DNA of 64,000 nucleotides from Burhinus oedicnemus (Eukaryota > Chordata > Aves > Charadriiformes > Burhinidae). The position numbers were made by a program, and so were the translations under genes. The stretch covers positions 864,387-928,386 of the forward strand of contig VFFE01007016.1 in assembly GCA_008921705.1 (NCBI GenBank), given 5' to 3'. The first letter of the stretch is position 1. Each line of letters begins with the position of its first letter. The notes beneath the pieces were generated by a model. The model was not told the DNA's origin. It worked only from the letters and a program-made list of their open reading frames with translations, and did not search any database. Shown here one piece after another: positions 51,539 to 60,700 of this stretch.

Positions 51539-54500
51539 CCATCACGCTGGATCAGGGCTGACAGATAAGGGAGGTGACACAGCAAAGATAAAAGGAAAAG
51601 GTTTAACAGAAAGGCAACCTTACTCAAATAATCTACAACAGCCAAGATACTTGTTTATAGGTATCCCTAGTGTTCAACATGCCCAGTCCTCATCTTTCAT
51701 ACACTGCAGTAAACTCAACGGAGAAACTGTTAAAATGTGATGGGTTACAGCCGGGGGAGTGGGGGAAAGGCAGTGGAGGAACAAAGAAACCAAATGCAAT
51801 GAACCTTTTCAGCGTCCAGCTAGGGCCATGGCTGGGGGTTCAGGACTTCAAGACTTCCACATCCAGTACTCAGAAGTATCTATCTCACCATAAGAACAAT
51901 GAAATTGCCTTAAACAGACACAAGTTTAGTTTAGCCTTACATTACAACTGCAAAAAATTTGGTGGATGTCCCGGTTGTAGAAACCAAAGTATTCTGAACC
52001 AACAAGGCCTGGACATCTACAGGTGGATGGTGTGACCCTACAACTTTCTAGGTAAGTATCATAAAGACCGTACCTTTTTCAGTTCTATAATTTCATCATA
52101 CATATCTTCTTTTTCTTTGTAGTCAGGAGTTCCAGGAATGTAGCCTACAGAAAAAGGTACCCAAAATAAGCAGATCTGAAAGAGGTATTTTTAACTAACC
52201 AGAAACCTTACAGTTAAAGGAAAATATCTAGAACAGCACCAAACTGGAAACTAGACTTTCTTTTTTTTTTTTTTTTAAGAAGAAAAATCAGCAAGAAAAT
52301 TAGTTTTAGAAATGGAAGTGAAACAGAGATGTTACTGTATGAAACTTCTGCCAGATTTTACAGAAAATTTCTCCTAATTATTCCTCTTCTCTCTGGTGCT
52401 AGATTAAAATACCCATCGCAAGAAAGATATACACTTCACAGAAGACTGCAGTCTTCTCATCTCAACAAATCAATTGTTTACAAAAGGTTTCTAAAAGATG
52501 TCCAGAATACGTTTTTCTATTTATGCCTAATGTGTAAAAGTCTATCATCTTTTAAAGTTGCTAGAAACTGTGTATCATCAATAACAGCATAGGCATCCTT
52601 TTAAATGGAAGTAGGATTTTTAAGTTTACAGTTCTCCTTTAAGAAAAGTAGGATGAAAGTTTTAAATTTTGCTCTTCTCATAAAACTCAATTGATTTTAA
52701 TATCATAACCACATGATAAAACACTTTCTAGAGAAGAAGTAAAAGGAGTCAATTACACAGAATTTCAGGCAAGCAGATGGTTTCTATCAATGGTTCCTAA
52801 ACTATGTTTTGCAAAGTCACAATAAATTGTCTACAGCTGGCCCATTGAACCATATTATATTTGCAACATTTTCAGCTGCAAACGCATGGCAATTTACAAA
52901 AAGTTCTGAATGCTAATAGTGACTCATTGCTCAAAAAAATTTGGAAACCCCTGTCTTTCCAATTTAGAAATCTGAAAGTATCTCATGGATCATATTTTGA
53001 CGTGCACATTTTAATACAGGCTAAACTGAAATGGCTCTTGCTTTACTAAAGCTAAGATCTTAAGCAATGTGTGTTTTCACATGGAAAAAGGATCATTAAC
53101 TTTTATCTACCACACCGTTACATAGTTTACCATTACTAGCAGAACGAGAATGTTTTGGCTTCTTCATTCCTAGAGCTTCCTTCAAATATTCCGGAGTGCT
53201 ACTAGAAATGTTAGTCCGCATATGCCCCATGTCAACTTCTGATTTCAGAGGATGGCTCATTCCTGCCAACAAAAATGGAACAAAAATGCAAAAATCAGGG
53301 ATAATTGTGAATTAAATTTGTGGATTTATTCTGAGCAAATGAAACATAGGAAGCTCCAGATGCTGTTAATTATTCCCTCCATAAATTCCAATGCTCAAGA
53401 TCAGAGAATTCCAACCACCCAAATAAATAATAGTGAAATTACTTTCTATGTAGCCTATAATCAAATACAAATCTATTTTTTAAGAGTTTATATGTTAAGC
53501 TGCCCACAACACTGAATTTTACCCACATATGCATATAAAGTTTCTATACTAATACCTTGTTTCAGTGATCCCAGCCACATCTGCCTTGGGTTTTTTACAG
53601 CTGCACTCTCGAGACGTGCACTGCCTGTTCCCTGCAGAGATCGCCAAACTGCAGCTTTTTTAGGATATAGTTGTGTGCTAGAGCTGTATGGAGACTCTAA
53701 AACAAAAGAAACTATATCAGCATTCCCTTAAAAAGCTCAAGGTCACAAAAATTCTGTCTCGTACTTCAAGGTTCCCAGACACAGTCCTATTACCTATAAA
53801 AACAGAATTTAACACCATACTACATACTGCCTTATGTAGAGCAATGGGACATTCACCTAAAAACAACAACAAAAAAATCACGATAAAGAAAAAAAACAAT
53901 CCCAAAAAATGAAGAGGCTTAGAAAGAGGCATAGTGACAGTAATATGACTCAACGCATGTAGAATTATTTACATGTACAGTTTGGATAGACATCCTTAAG
54001 ATACCTGCATGTTTAAATTCATACACTAAAGTGACCTCTCAATGAATGTATACAAAAATGTCTTGTTAATGAGAAAAATACATACGGCTAAACACACAGA
54101 AGTAACCCTATAGCTACTAATCCGCTAGCAATTTTCTTGCAGTAATCAAAGAACAGAATTGGTCTGATGCAATTGCTGGAGAGCCTCTCACTTTACGACT
54201 TCAGGTATGGTAGTCAGATTCAAACACTGACACTAATTCCACTTAAAATTATTAGTACAGATGTACACTATACCGGCTAACTAGTTAGTCTTCAAATTAC
54301 CAAGAGAAGTACAGTAGTAAGTAATGTCACAAACATTGTAGTTGAAATTAAACAGCTATTTTAAATTCCATCATTTAGGCAAGAAAAGGGATTTCAGGAA
54401 AAGAAAGTAGGTAGATGTACATCTACCAGAAGAACATACCTAAAGCAAAATTTAAAAGTGCAATGTTTTGTTTCTAACAAATTACATAATAATCAGCAAC

Positions 54501-57241
54501 ACTTCGAGGTAAAGTCTTCTTTGAAACATTCACTGGAAGTATAAAAAGGAAGGTAAATGGAAAAGTACATACAACTCAGAAAAATGGACAAAACTCCACA
54601 TTAAATCTGCAGATCTAATAATAACATTGTACTTCTAAGGTCATGTGAAAGCAAAAACCCAACAAATGAAACAGAGACCTGCTTAATCTACAAACATCGG
54701 TATCTACTGGATGGTAGGCAGCCCCAGTAATTCTAGATCTTCTACATACCAAGTATCAACATTTCTCCAAAAAGACAAAGGGAAAAAGAAATTCAGAATG
54801 CTTGCCATTAGAAGAGATAACAGGAGAAGAAAGTAGTTTATGCTGGAGAATCAGAATTACAACTAACCCATAAACTTCAATATTTAGCTTATAAAAGCCT
54901 AACTTCACAGGTTACAGAACAAATCTCAGACAGGTGTGTTCTGCACACACCAGTGAGTAATTTTAAAGATAATAATAAGATGTTGTTTCAAGAAAATCTT
55001 CCAGTTCCTGTGTTGCACAAATCTACCTTGCTCTGCAATAACTGAAGCAGAAGAAAAACATTTGGAACACTTACTTGGTGACTTTGGAGGCTTGTGAAAA
55101 ATTTTCTTCTTTAACTTCTGGAAGAGAAAAAGAATTTTTTATGTATTTAAAATATTGCACTCTTCAAAGATTTCAGCATATAATCTCAAAACTTGCTTCA
55201 ATCTCCATTTTGTATGAAAAGCACTTGTTCTAATAACACAACCTTCTGCATAGAAAATAAAAATAGAAGCATTAAGTATATGCAGATTTGGCCACAGCAA
55301 TGGTCACCAGAATTAAGGTGGTGCTCACTGAAGTTTTATGCTACAGATAAAAAGTAGTCTATTCATGCTCAGAACACTACGACCTTCCCCATCAGTATTA
55401 AATACGAGTAGCAGCAAATTCAAGACTATCACAGAGTAGAGGCTGATCTGTAGAACCATTTAGCTAAGGGAAAGACTTATTCAATTCCATCAAAACTCTG
55501 TAAAAGGATTACTCAGGTCCGCAACTTGATAGAACAGCAAAATGAAGCCAAACATCATTTGCAGCCCCCAGTGCTGAGAATTTAGAAGCCAGAATTACAT
55601 CAGGAATTAGAGGAGGTTTTTGAATCAAACTATGCTGCAATAACATTGTTAGCTCTCCTCTCTGAAGGGCATCTTATCGACCAGGAGGCACCATGTGTGC
55701 AAGAACACGCCGAGAGGCCTTTTAAGGCATTCACCTGCAGCGTGCCAGTAATAAAACTCACCATTTCTGTATCTGATCCACAGGTTATCACAGACATGCT
55801 GTCATCTCCCTGGGAAATAGAGACATTAACTGTGACATTTCCTACTAAGTAATCGGTTATAATATACACTTCCAGAAAACTTTATATCTTGTTACTGTCA
55901 CAACAAAGTTTGAGTGAAATAAATTAAAATGGTAAACGTGTCACTACTATTGCAAAAAACAGCATCATTTGCTCTGACACAAACATTCCGTGTGATAGAG
56001 TGCAAGTCGTTTCAGACTCGAGCCACAGAGGCTTATGTACTTCAGCGCACAGCATTACAACAGCTGAACCCTCGGGTGCCCCATCTTTCACGGTGCTGGT
56101 TCTGCATGAATTTTTCCACCAGTAAGAGTTAAGCAGCAACTCATCCAACCGTCTCCTTCCTCGCTTACTTGTTCCTACCCTTGCTATGCTATGCAAACAT
56201 TCAGTAAACTCAACTGGAGAAGCGATCAGGCTAAAGATAAAACCCCAAACCAAGGAATCAGAAGTGGTTAATTCTTCCTCAGATTGAGTTCACAAGTTTC
56301 CCTGCTTCTCAAACATAAGCATAGCCGCAGCAGAAGGAAAATTTCCATTTTGCTTTCAAATTATCTGAATGTATCCTGCCCTCACCGAAAGAACATGTTC
56401 TTTTACTGCTGACTCCATGGCGCTCACAGCTGTGGCACCATTCTTTGGACACATGAGGATCTATCTCTGTAAGAGGCAGGGCAGGGTAAAGCATTTTTGA
56501 GAACTCTGGCTGACAGAACAGGAGCTGGGAATGAAAACAGAGCAGGTAAAACAGCTTTTTGTGCTGGCTGAGAGCAAACGGGTATACATCTCACACAGCA
56601 TGCCGTACAGTTTTTAATTTCCGGAGGCAATGTTCCTTGCAGCGCACTGATTATTTTTGTTATTTTAAGGCCTTTTTATCACTCTGGGAGATCTCTCTAC
56701 CTAACTGCAGCTATCGCATTAGGAATCAGAGAACACGGAAGGTGCCCAGGCCTGATAGGAGATGGTAAACAACAAAACATTCACCAGGATATAAACATGC
56801 AATAACAAAACCACCACGGTCCTTGGAAACTTTCAGAGTCCCTTTGCTCTTGCAAAACAGGCCCAACAAGAGCCACGTACCACAGAGAACATGGTGGCTC
56901 CCAGCAAAGGGCCTCAATACCTCAATCTGGCTGCCGAGGCGGGGGGGGGGGAAACAAACGCTAAACCCCCCCGGCCCCCCCTGGGTCGTGCTATCGGCCA
57001 GCCAGGGAGATACAGGCAGAAGGCAGAACCCCGCGGGCTACAGACGGAATAAGCCGTCCTCCTCCCCCTCCTAGCCACCGCCTCGCCGGCCTGGCGAGTC
57101 CGAGGGGGCTTCAAGGCTTTGCCCCGGCCCCGCGGGAGCGTTTCCCGGGTTGAGGCAGGCCCGGGGGCTGAGCCGCCACCGCCGCCGCCCACTCCTTACC
57201 AGCTCCCCTTCCGCGGCCGCCTCGCCGGCCCCCCGGGCCAT
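35931..57241 (-). CDS. IQCE: IQCE, IQ motif-containing protein E (17 coding exons placed, one internal stretch missing)
   Basis: The coding sequence is on the minus strand, in transcript order: 57241-57200, 55809-55762, 55117-55075, 53696-53556, 53262-53131, 52144-52074, [missing part], 49665-49513, 49013-48958, 48642-48434, 47639-47535, 46756-46654, 44379-44284, 43579-43556, 42442-42347, 41321-41191, 40445-40327, 36061-35931. Every placed junction has AG...GT borders and matching phases. The product has a short N-terminus, a basic FHKPPKSP-containing segment, coiled coils, three IQ-like motifs (IIQRQWKTYRNK; LQAAFRGHLAR; FIQSIFRAHLAR) and an acidic tail SDDSDDIVI. About 566 residues are readable; the human protein is about 695. 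IQCE acts with EFCAB7 to tether the EVC-EVC2 complex at the base of the primary cilium and promotes Hedgehog signalling. It is divergent from BRAT1. About 115 coiled-coil residues are absent where the 51483-51502 gap lies. Confidence 0.96.
36826..36897. repeat. 36-bp tandem duplication
   Basis: Two adjacent copies of a 36-base unit (36826-36861 and 36862-36897), each starting 'ctattaatacc' and containing 'ctagcaca'. They differ at several positions. It lies in the last IQCE intron and no function is indicated. Confidence 0.85.
38232..38308 (-). ncRNA. Candidate intronic microRNA-like hairpin in IQCE
   Basis: Arms 38232-38262 and 38278-38308 are inverted repeats of 31 bases with three mismatches, separated by a 15-base loop. 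Read from the minus strand, the sense strand of IQCE, two mismatches become G-U wobbles, so 30 of 31 positions pair. Beyond one further mismatch two more pairs form, giving a stem of about 35 positions, the size of a primary microRNA stem. I do not recognise the arms as a named microRNA. The alternative is the remnant of a small inverted-repeat transposon, but no target-site duplication is evident. Expression is unknown. Confidence 0.55.
40327..40445 (-). CDS. IQCE: IQCE exon 16 (placed exons)
   Basis: This exon follows TTTGCAG and ends at GTAATC, with phase 2 in and phase 1 out. It encodes 39 full codons of a serine/proline-rich linker (for example RPSVSSAPSEKADS and PPSISMSSVPG) between the third IQ motif and the acidic tail. 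The sequence is poorly conserved with mammals. Placement rests on splice sites, phase fit and position. Confidence 0.88.
41191..41321 (-). CDS. IQCE: IQCE exon 15 (third IQ-like motif)
   Basis: Phase 0 in, phase 2 out, with a GTAAGT donor. A serine-rich start (SMSSMSNSLSLSSD) precedes the third IQ-like motif, IVTFIQSIFRAHLART. That matches the human EEAIVIIQSALRAHLAR region. The glycine of the IQ consensus is replaced by alanine, as in human. Confidence 0.94.
42347..42442 (-). CDS. IQCE: IQCE exon 14 (second IQ motif)
   Basis: Phase 0 on both sides, 32 codons. It encodes AVVMLQAAFRGHLARQK, a good IQ motif (xQxxxRGxxxR) predicted to bind calmodulin or a calmodulin-like protein. It closely matches the corresponding mammalian exon. 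Confidence 0.96.
43556..43579 (-). CDS. IQCE: IQCE exon 13 (24-nt microexon)
   Basis: Only eight codons (KEEIALDE) between TTTCAG and GTGAGT, phase 0 on both sides. It joins the first and second IQ motifs, matching the human KKKKAVLDE linker. At 24 nt it could be skipped without a frame change, which would shorten the helix between the two IQ motifs by eight residues. Confidence 0.92.
44284..44379 (-). CDS. IQCE: IQCE exon 12 (first IQ motif)
   Basis: Phase 0 on both sides, 32 codons, GTGAGG donor. It encodes EQAAKIIQRQWKTYRNK, the first IQ-like motif, corresponding to human AARVLQAQWKVYKHK. Confidence 0.96.
46654..46756 (-). CDS. IQCE: IQCE exon 11 (coiled coil)
   Basis: Phase 2 in, phase 0 out, with a GTACAG donor. 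It encodes a charged heptad-like segment (EEIQNLTQKVGKLESKLEEE) that continues the coiled coil and matches the human EEIQTLTSKL region. Confidence 0.94.
47535..47639 (-). CDS. IQCE: IQCE exon 10 (coiled coil)
   Basis: Phase 2 in and out. It encodes LDIKQLLQAKAEVELELQKW and a Lys/Glu-rich end, clearly homologous to the human LEVKQLLQAKADLEKEL coiled coil. Its acceptor is preceded by a TA-rich stretch rather than a strong pyrimidine tract. Confidence 0.94.
48434..48642 (-). CDS. IQCE: IQCE exon 9
   Basis: Phase 0 in, phase 2 out, 69 codons, GTAAGC donor. A serine-rich variable part (MENTRVSSADNESSQ...) is followed by a helical segment, HHLQELVKKLKSDRKALQ, that aligns with human LRGAVRDLKEERTALQ. 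Confidence 0.93.
48958..49013 (-). CDS. IQCE: IQCE exon 8
   Basis: Phase 1 in, phase 0 out, 18 full codons. It encodes YSEWSRQRLVRRISELEK, a strong match to the mammalian VEWSKPRLLRRIVELEK segment. The donor is GTAAGT. Confidence 0.96.
49513..49665 (-). CDS. IQCE: IQCE exon 7 (first exon after the missing part)
   Basis: Fifty full codons, phase 1 in (one base comes from the unseen previous exon) and phase 1 out at a GTACGT donor. It encodes RLKALNAAVLRLSRNVQELQ and NENQRLKEDLDHVLSSS, matching the human SLSRSVQELTEENQSLKEDL coiled coil. The upstream partner exon is not found between here and 52074. Confidence 0.94.
49666..52073 (-). other. IQCE interval lacking expected coiled-coil exons; contains N gap
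   Basis: Exon 6 ends after ELKK in phase 0, and exon 7 resumes about 115 residues later by comparison with my memory of the human protein. I searched this 2.4 kb by eye for those exons and found none. The interval contains the 51483-51502 gap between a T run and a long A run. It may also hold a decayed CR1 end near 50676-50735. Confidence 0.8.
51483..51502. other. Assembly gap (20 N) in IQCE
   Basis: Twenty N preceded by a T run (about 51449-51467) and followed by an A run of more than 30 bases (51504-51535). The 20-base size is probably a placeholder. Sequence here is the most likely home of the missing IQCE exons. Confidence 0.99.
52074..52144 (-). CDS. IQCE: IQCE exon 6
   Basis: Phase 1 in, phase 0 out, 23 full codons. 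It encodes YIPGTPDYKEKEDMYDEIIE then LKK, nearly identical to the human GTPVYREKEDMYDEIIEL segment that opens the main coiled coil. The donor is GTACGG. Confidence 0.96.
53131..53262 (-). CDS. IQCE: IQCE exon 5
   Basis: Phase 1 in and out, 43 full codons. The second half, KKPKHSRSASN, aligns with human KRPHLRRSASNG and has an RSxS-type phosphorylation-like sequence. The first half is variable. The donor is GTAAAC. Confidence 0.93.
53556..53696 (-). CDS. IQCE: IQCE exon 4
   Basis: Phase 1 in and out, 46 full codons. It encodes SPYSSST...AAVWRSLQGTGS and RQMWLGSLKQ, matching human SPYLSKPRKVASWRSLRTAGS and KLWLG. The donor is the weaker GTATTA. Confidence 0.94.
55075..55117 (-). CDS. IQCE: IQCE exon 3
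   Basis: A 43-nt exon, phase 0 in and phase 1 out. It encodes KLKKKIFHKPPKSP, a basic stretch matching human KAKRKAFHKPPP. The donor is GTAAGT. Confidence 0.93.
55762..55809 (-). CDS. IQCE: IQCE exon 2
   Basis: A 48-nt exon in phase 0 on both sides, encoding GDDSMSVITCGSDTEM. It aligns with human GDDSLSAVTFDSDVE. Acceptor TTTCCCAG, donor GTGAGT. Confidence 0.94.
57200..57241 (-). CDS. IQCE: IQCE exon 1 (start codon)
   Basis: From the ATG at 57241 it encodes MARGAGEAAAEGEL and ends at a GTAAGG donor in phase 0, which fits exon 2. The sequence does not resemble the human N-terminus I remember, so the start is chosen from its position in the CpG island, the donor and the phase. The frame stays open upstream through the G+C-rich promoter, so an earlier start cannot be excluded. 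Confidence 0.8.
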
Positions 57242-57360
57242 GGCGGGAAGGTGTCGGGGAGGCCTTAGGGGGTGGCAAGGCGGCGAGGGCCACCTCAGGC
57301 CATGGCGCCCGGCTCGGGGCAGGGGGCGGCCCAGGCTGAGCGCCGGCCTCCCCCTCGCGG

Positions 57361-57370
57361 CACTTCCGGG
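57361..57370 (-). promoter_or_regulatory. ETS/GABP site
   Basis: Plus-strand 'cacttccggg' is the reverse complement of CCCGGAAGTG, a full ETS-family consensus. It lies 6 bases from the X-box and about 120 bases upstream of the IQCE start codon. GABP/ETS sites are typical of bidirectional housekeeping promoters. Confidence 0.75.
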
Positions 57371-57375
57371 TTGCG

Positions 57376-57389
57376 GTAACCATAGCAAC
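57376..57389 (+). promoter_or_regulatory. RFX X-box
   Basis: The 14-base sequence GTAACC-AT-AGCAAC fits the X-box consensus GTNRCC-N(0-3)-RGYAAC at every position. RFX factors drive ciliary genes through this element. It is about 135 bases upstream of the IQCE start codon, the usual distance, and IQCE is a ciliary-base protein, so the site probably serves IQCE. Confidence 0.85.
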
Positions 57390-57413
57390 CAGCCGCGCGG
57401 CGGCGGCACAGCG

Positions 57414-57424
57414 GCGCCTGCGCA
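57414..57424 (+). promoter_or_regulatory. NRF1-like site
   Basis: 'gcgcctgcgca' is a one-mismatch form of the NRF1 palindrome (GCGCATGCGC). It lies between the two start codons, next to the X-box and ETS sites. NRF1 sites are common in CpG-island promoters. Confidence 0.55.
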
Positions 57425-57717
57425 GAGTAACGGGGAGGCGGGGCGCCGCCCCGGCAGCGGTTCCGCCGTCGCCTGCGAGCGCAGCCGGGCGGGCCTCGGC
57501 CTTGCTGCGGAGCGCGAGTGCCGCCAAGCGGCCTCGAGAGGCAGGAAACCCCGGCGGGCTGCGGAGGAGCAGGGCCGGCTGCGCTCCGCCACCCTACCGG
57601 CAGCGCCGGCCTCTGAGGGCGCTCGGGCCACGCCCCCACTTTTGCGACACTCGCTTTGCGGCCGCGGCCCGCAAGGTGGGTCTCTCCCGGTTCCGGGGTC
57701 GCCCTCCGCCCCCGGCC

Positions 57718-60700
57718 ATGTCCGCCCAGAAGTCGCGGTTCATCGCCCGGGCCCGCCGCCGTTTCGCCATGACCCGCGAGTGCTCCCTCCTGCTGCCCCG
57801 CGTCTGCGCCGCCCTGGCCGACCCGCGGCAGCCCGGCTCCGACGACACCTGTCTGGAGAAGCTGCTCGACTGGTTCCGGAGCCTGACGGAGTTCGGTGAG
57901 TGCCCGTCGCTGGCAGGGCCGGCCCCCAGCCCCGGTGACCGGCAGGGGCTTGTTCGAGGGGGAGGGAGGCCTGCAGGCCGGGTCGCTGGGGGAAGCTTTC
58001 CTCAGAGGTGCTGTTCCCTCGGTGACATCTGAACACGCTGTTTAGTACTTGAGGCCTGTACCTGGGCTTGGGATTCAGGTGAACCCAGATTTGTCCCTAA
58101 CAGTTGTGAGAGATTACACTTAGCTCGGGCAAGCACCTTAGAGTTTTGAGAGAGTGTCGTGGTTTGGGCTGGACTGGCCACTGAATGAATGACAGATGCT
58201 CTCAAAGTCCTGATAGCGACCCTCTGTTTTCTGGCTTCTCCTCGGGCAACACCCGGTCGCTAGATCCTACCGTGAAGCTGGTGCAGGACAACCCTTGTCT
58301 GACAGAGTTCATCACCTCCGTGCTGGCGCTGCCAGAGCCCAGTCCAAGCATCCTCTCCTTTACTCTGCGGTTAGCTGGGATACTTGCCGCTTCTGAAAAC
58401 CGCTTCCAACGCTTGCAGGTGAGTTGGCTACCCAGGTATCTGCTGCTACATGTCTGTTTCCTCCTATGTGGAGGACACCTGAAAACGTACGTATTCTGCT
58501 TATAAAATTTCTGGCATACATCGAACAACTCAGGAAAGAGTGATATGATAATGAGGACCTACAGTCATACCATTCCTTTTCAGTTCTCATGTAAAGCTGC
58601 TGTCTTCTTACTTCTGTCTTGCCACAGTAGTACTATGAATGCTAATATGTAGTGCTTCTCATTTTCCGTTCAAAACAGTAGATGGGATAATGCTATCTTA
58701 CAGCAGTCATTGCCAAATATTGTATCCCTGGACAGATCCTGTAGATTTAAACTGCACCAACAGATGTAGTTTTTGCTACATACTAGGTTGACAGGAAATC
58801 CCTGATTCCCTGCAAAAAATGAGGGAGCTTTTTAAAAGCCTGCTTTCTACAATAGAATACATTTATAGCACAAAACTGAAAACCCAGAAAGCTTTGAGGG
58901 ACATGCATGCAACTGCATAAAGCAGTCTGATGGAACCGATGTATACATAAGTTGTTCCTAGCATCTTAAAAACAACAATTTTGTTTTTGAACACATCTAT
59001 TGCTTAGTCCATGAAAGAGACAGATGTTGAGTTTAAGCATGAGATTCTGAAAATTTTCTATTTTAGTGATACTTGTAGTAAGAGGAGGTTTCACTACAGT
59101 ATTGATACTTCTGACTTGGATGACAGAGCAGCCTCTCCACTCCCCTTGAGCCTCTTTGCTTGCTGTTTACTCTGTGTCTTCTCCTTTGGCTTCAGCAGGA
59201 CAAGCTGTTGGTCAGGCTCTTTGGCACGGATGGGCCTCTGAGCAGCGCAGTGTGGGAAGATGCGTCTGTGCGAAGTGGCTGGGTGGAGGGTGTGCACAGC
59301 ATGATGCATCACCAGCCTGCCCTCTACTTCCTCTGCAATGGTGGTGAGTACTTCTAGGACTGGGAACTCCCCAAATCCTCTGGGTCTTTTCCATTCCAGT
59401 CTGTTGCTCAGATGTCAAATGAGACAGGAGTTTTCATTTATTTAAGATAAAAATAAGCCATTTGTCAAGAACACTGAAGTTGTTGAAAGATGGTGGGGGT
59501 TTTGTTGAATTCATTATGCATTTAATTTTTTTTTTTCCCCCCCAAACACTGAAGATATTTAGAGGGGAAAGGGGCACATCTTACGAAACAAATGATAAAA
59601 ATAGCTTATTAAAAGCCTTCTGTATTCTTATTTATAACTCTTACTAAAAGGTACATTTCAGTATGATTTTAGTGCAGAAAAACTAACAAGGGGCTCATTT
59701 ATCTCTTAATACTTGCACACATTTGCAGTCCTATTGTTGTTACGCAGGTACGTAAATTCTGCTGTTAACGCTAACTTTAGATCCCATGTACAGAGGGGCC
59801 TACAAGACTGGATCGGTATTAATGTGCAGCACGTGCTGCTGTCCATGTAATGGAAAAGTAGTCCTATTGCTGCCCTTTGTGTTTTTCCTACTGGTTGTGT
59901 GCAGAAATGGTACAGGCTTCTTCCACAAGTACATAGTGAGTGTGCTGTCAACTCTCCTAATGTTACTAATGTTATATTGAAGTCCTCTTCTGTTCCTGAG
60001 CTATTAAAACACCCGAGGATCTGAACACAGTTTTACTTTCCTCTTTTGTTTGCTTTTTGTTTGTTTGTCATTAAGGACTGGCTGACTTTGAAATGCCATA
60101 GAGACTACAAAATAAAGTATAAATCCCCACACACACCATTTAAAGCTGTGTGGTACTTAAATTAGAATAATATATGGCTGGAATGCAACAAGGCTCCACC
60201 TCACAATAGGAAGGCTGTTGTTTTTCCCTCCAGTGACTTGTTTTGTTTTCACACAGGAGGCATAGATGTGATCTTCGCTCTGCAAGGGGATCCCAGTCTG
60301 TTTGTGGCTTCAGCTGCCAGTCGGCTTCTGGTGCACATGCTCATTCTCTCTGTAGAGTCTGAAACAACCAAACCGCTCAGTACAAAGGACTGTGACTGGC
60401 CAGCGTGTGCCCAAGTGATTATAAAGCATATAGAAGATTCCCTTCAGTCCAGCTCTGCCTCTCACATCGAGCAGTCATTAAAACTGTTAACTAGTTTGTT
60501 TGGCAGTTGTCGTGCTACGTGGACTGAAGTACTGTGGTTAGGAATAGCAAAGCAAATAGAATCCTTTTTGACGGAAGAGACTGTTCAAGCACAGCACATG
60601 CTGGCGAATCTTTTGCTTAACATGGCATGGTAAAGATCTTCTGGGACCTTGGATCTAGTGCTGAGATCCATCTGTTTTCCACCATCTAATAGGATGTATT

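Larger units (their letters stand above)
40446..57199 (-). other. Remaining IQCE introns
   Basis: The introns between the listed exons (about 300 bases to 2.3 kb each) are A+T-rich with short homopolymer runs. An 18-bp perfect palindrome occurs at 54410-54427. A G run sits at about 56941-56951 in intron 1, close to the promoter CpG island. I see no other gene, RNA gene or complete transposon in them. The 44380-46653 intron (2.3 kb) is empty of coding sequence, and the flanking phases need no exon there. Confidence 0.7.
56930..57960. promoter_or_regulatory. Bidirectional CpG-island promoter of IQCE and BRAT1
   Basis: A G+C-rich, CG-dense island spans IQCE exon 1 (minus) and BRAT1 exon 1 (plus), whose start codons lie 477-528 bases apart. 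No TATA box is seen. Between them are an ETS site, an RFX X-box and an NRF1-like site, all within 65 bases. Head-to-head IQCE and BRAT1 is also the arrangement I recall in mammals. Shared regulation is inferred from the geometry. Confidence 0.88.

Noticed and set aside
54410..54427. Perfect 18-bp palindrome 'ggtagatgtacatctacc'
   Set aside because: A palindrome of this size is expected by chance about once in a few windows of this length, and nothing nearby suggests a site.
57071..57631. Upstream extension of the IQCE frame to an ATG at 57631
   Set aside because: The frame is open only because the island has few stop codons. It would run through the X-box and ETS core promoter; the ATG at 57241 is a better start.
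57150..57899. 249-residue open frame on the plus strand over the bidirectional promoter
   Set aside because: It overlaps BRAT1 exon 1 in another frame and IQCE exon 1 on the opposite strand. The composition is that of a CpG island; BRAT1 homology clearly supports the other frame.
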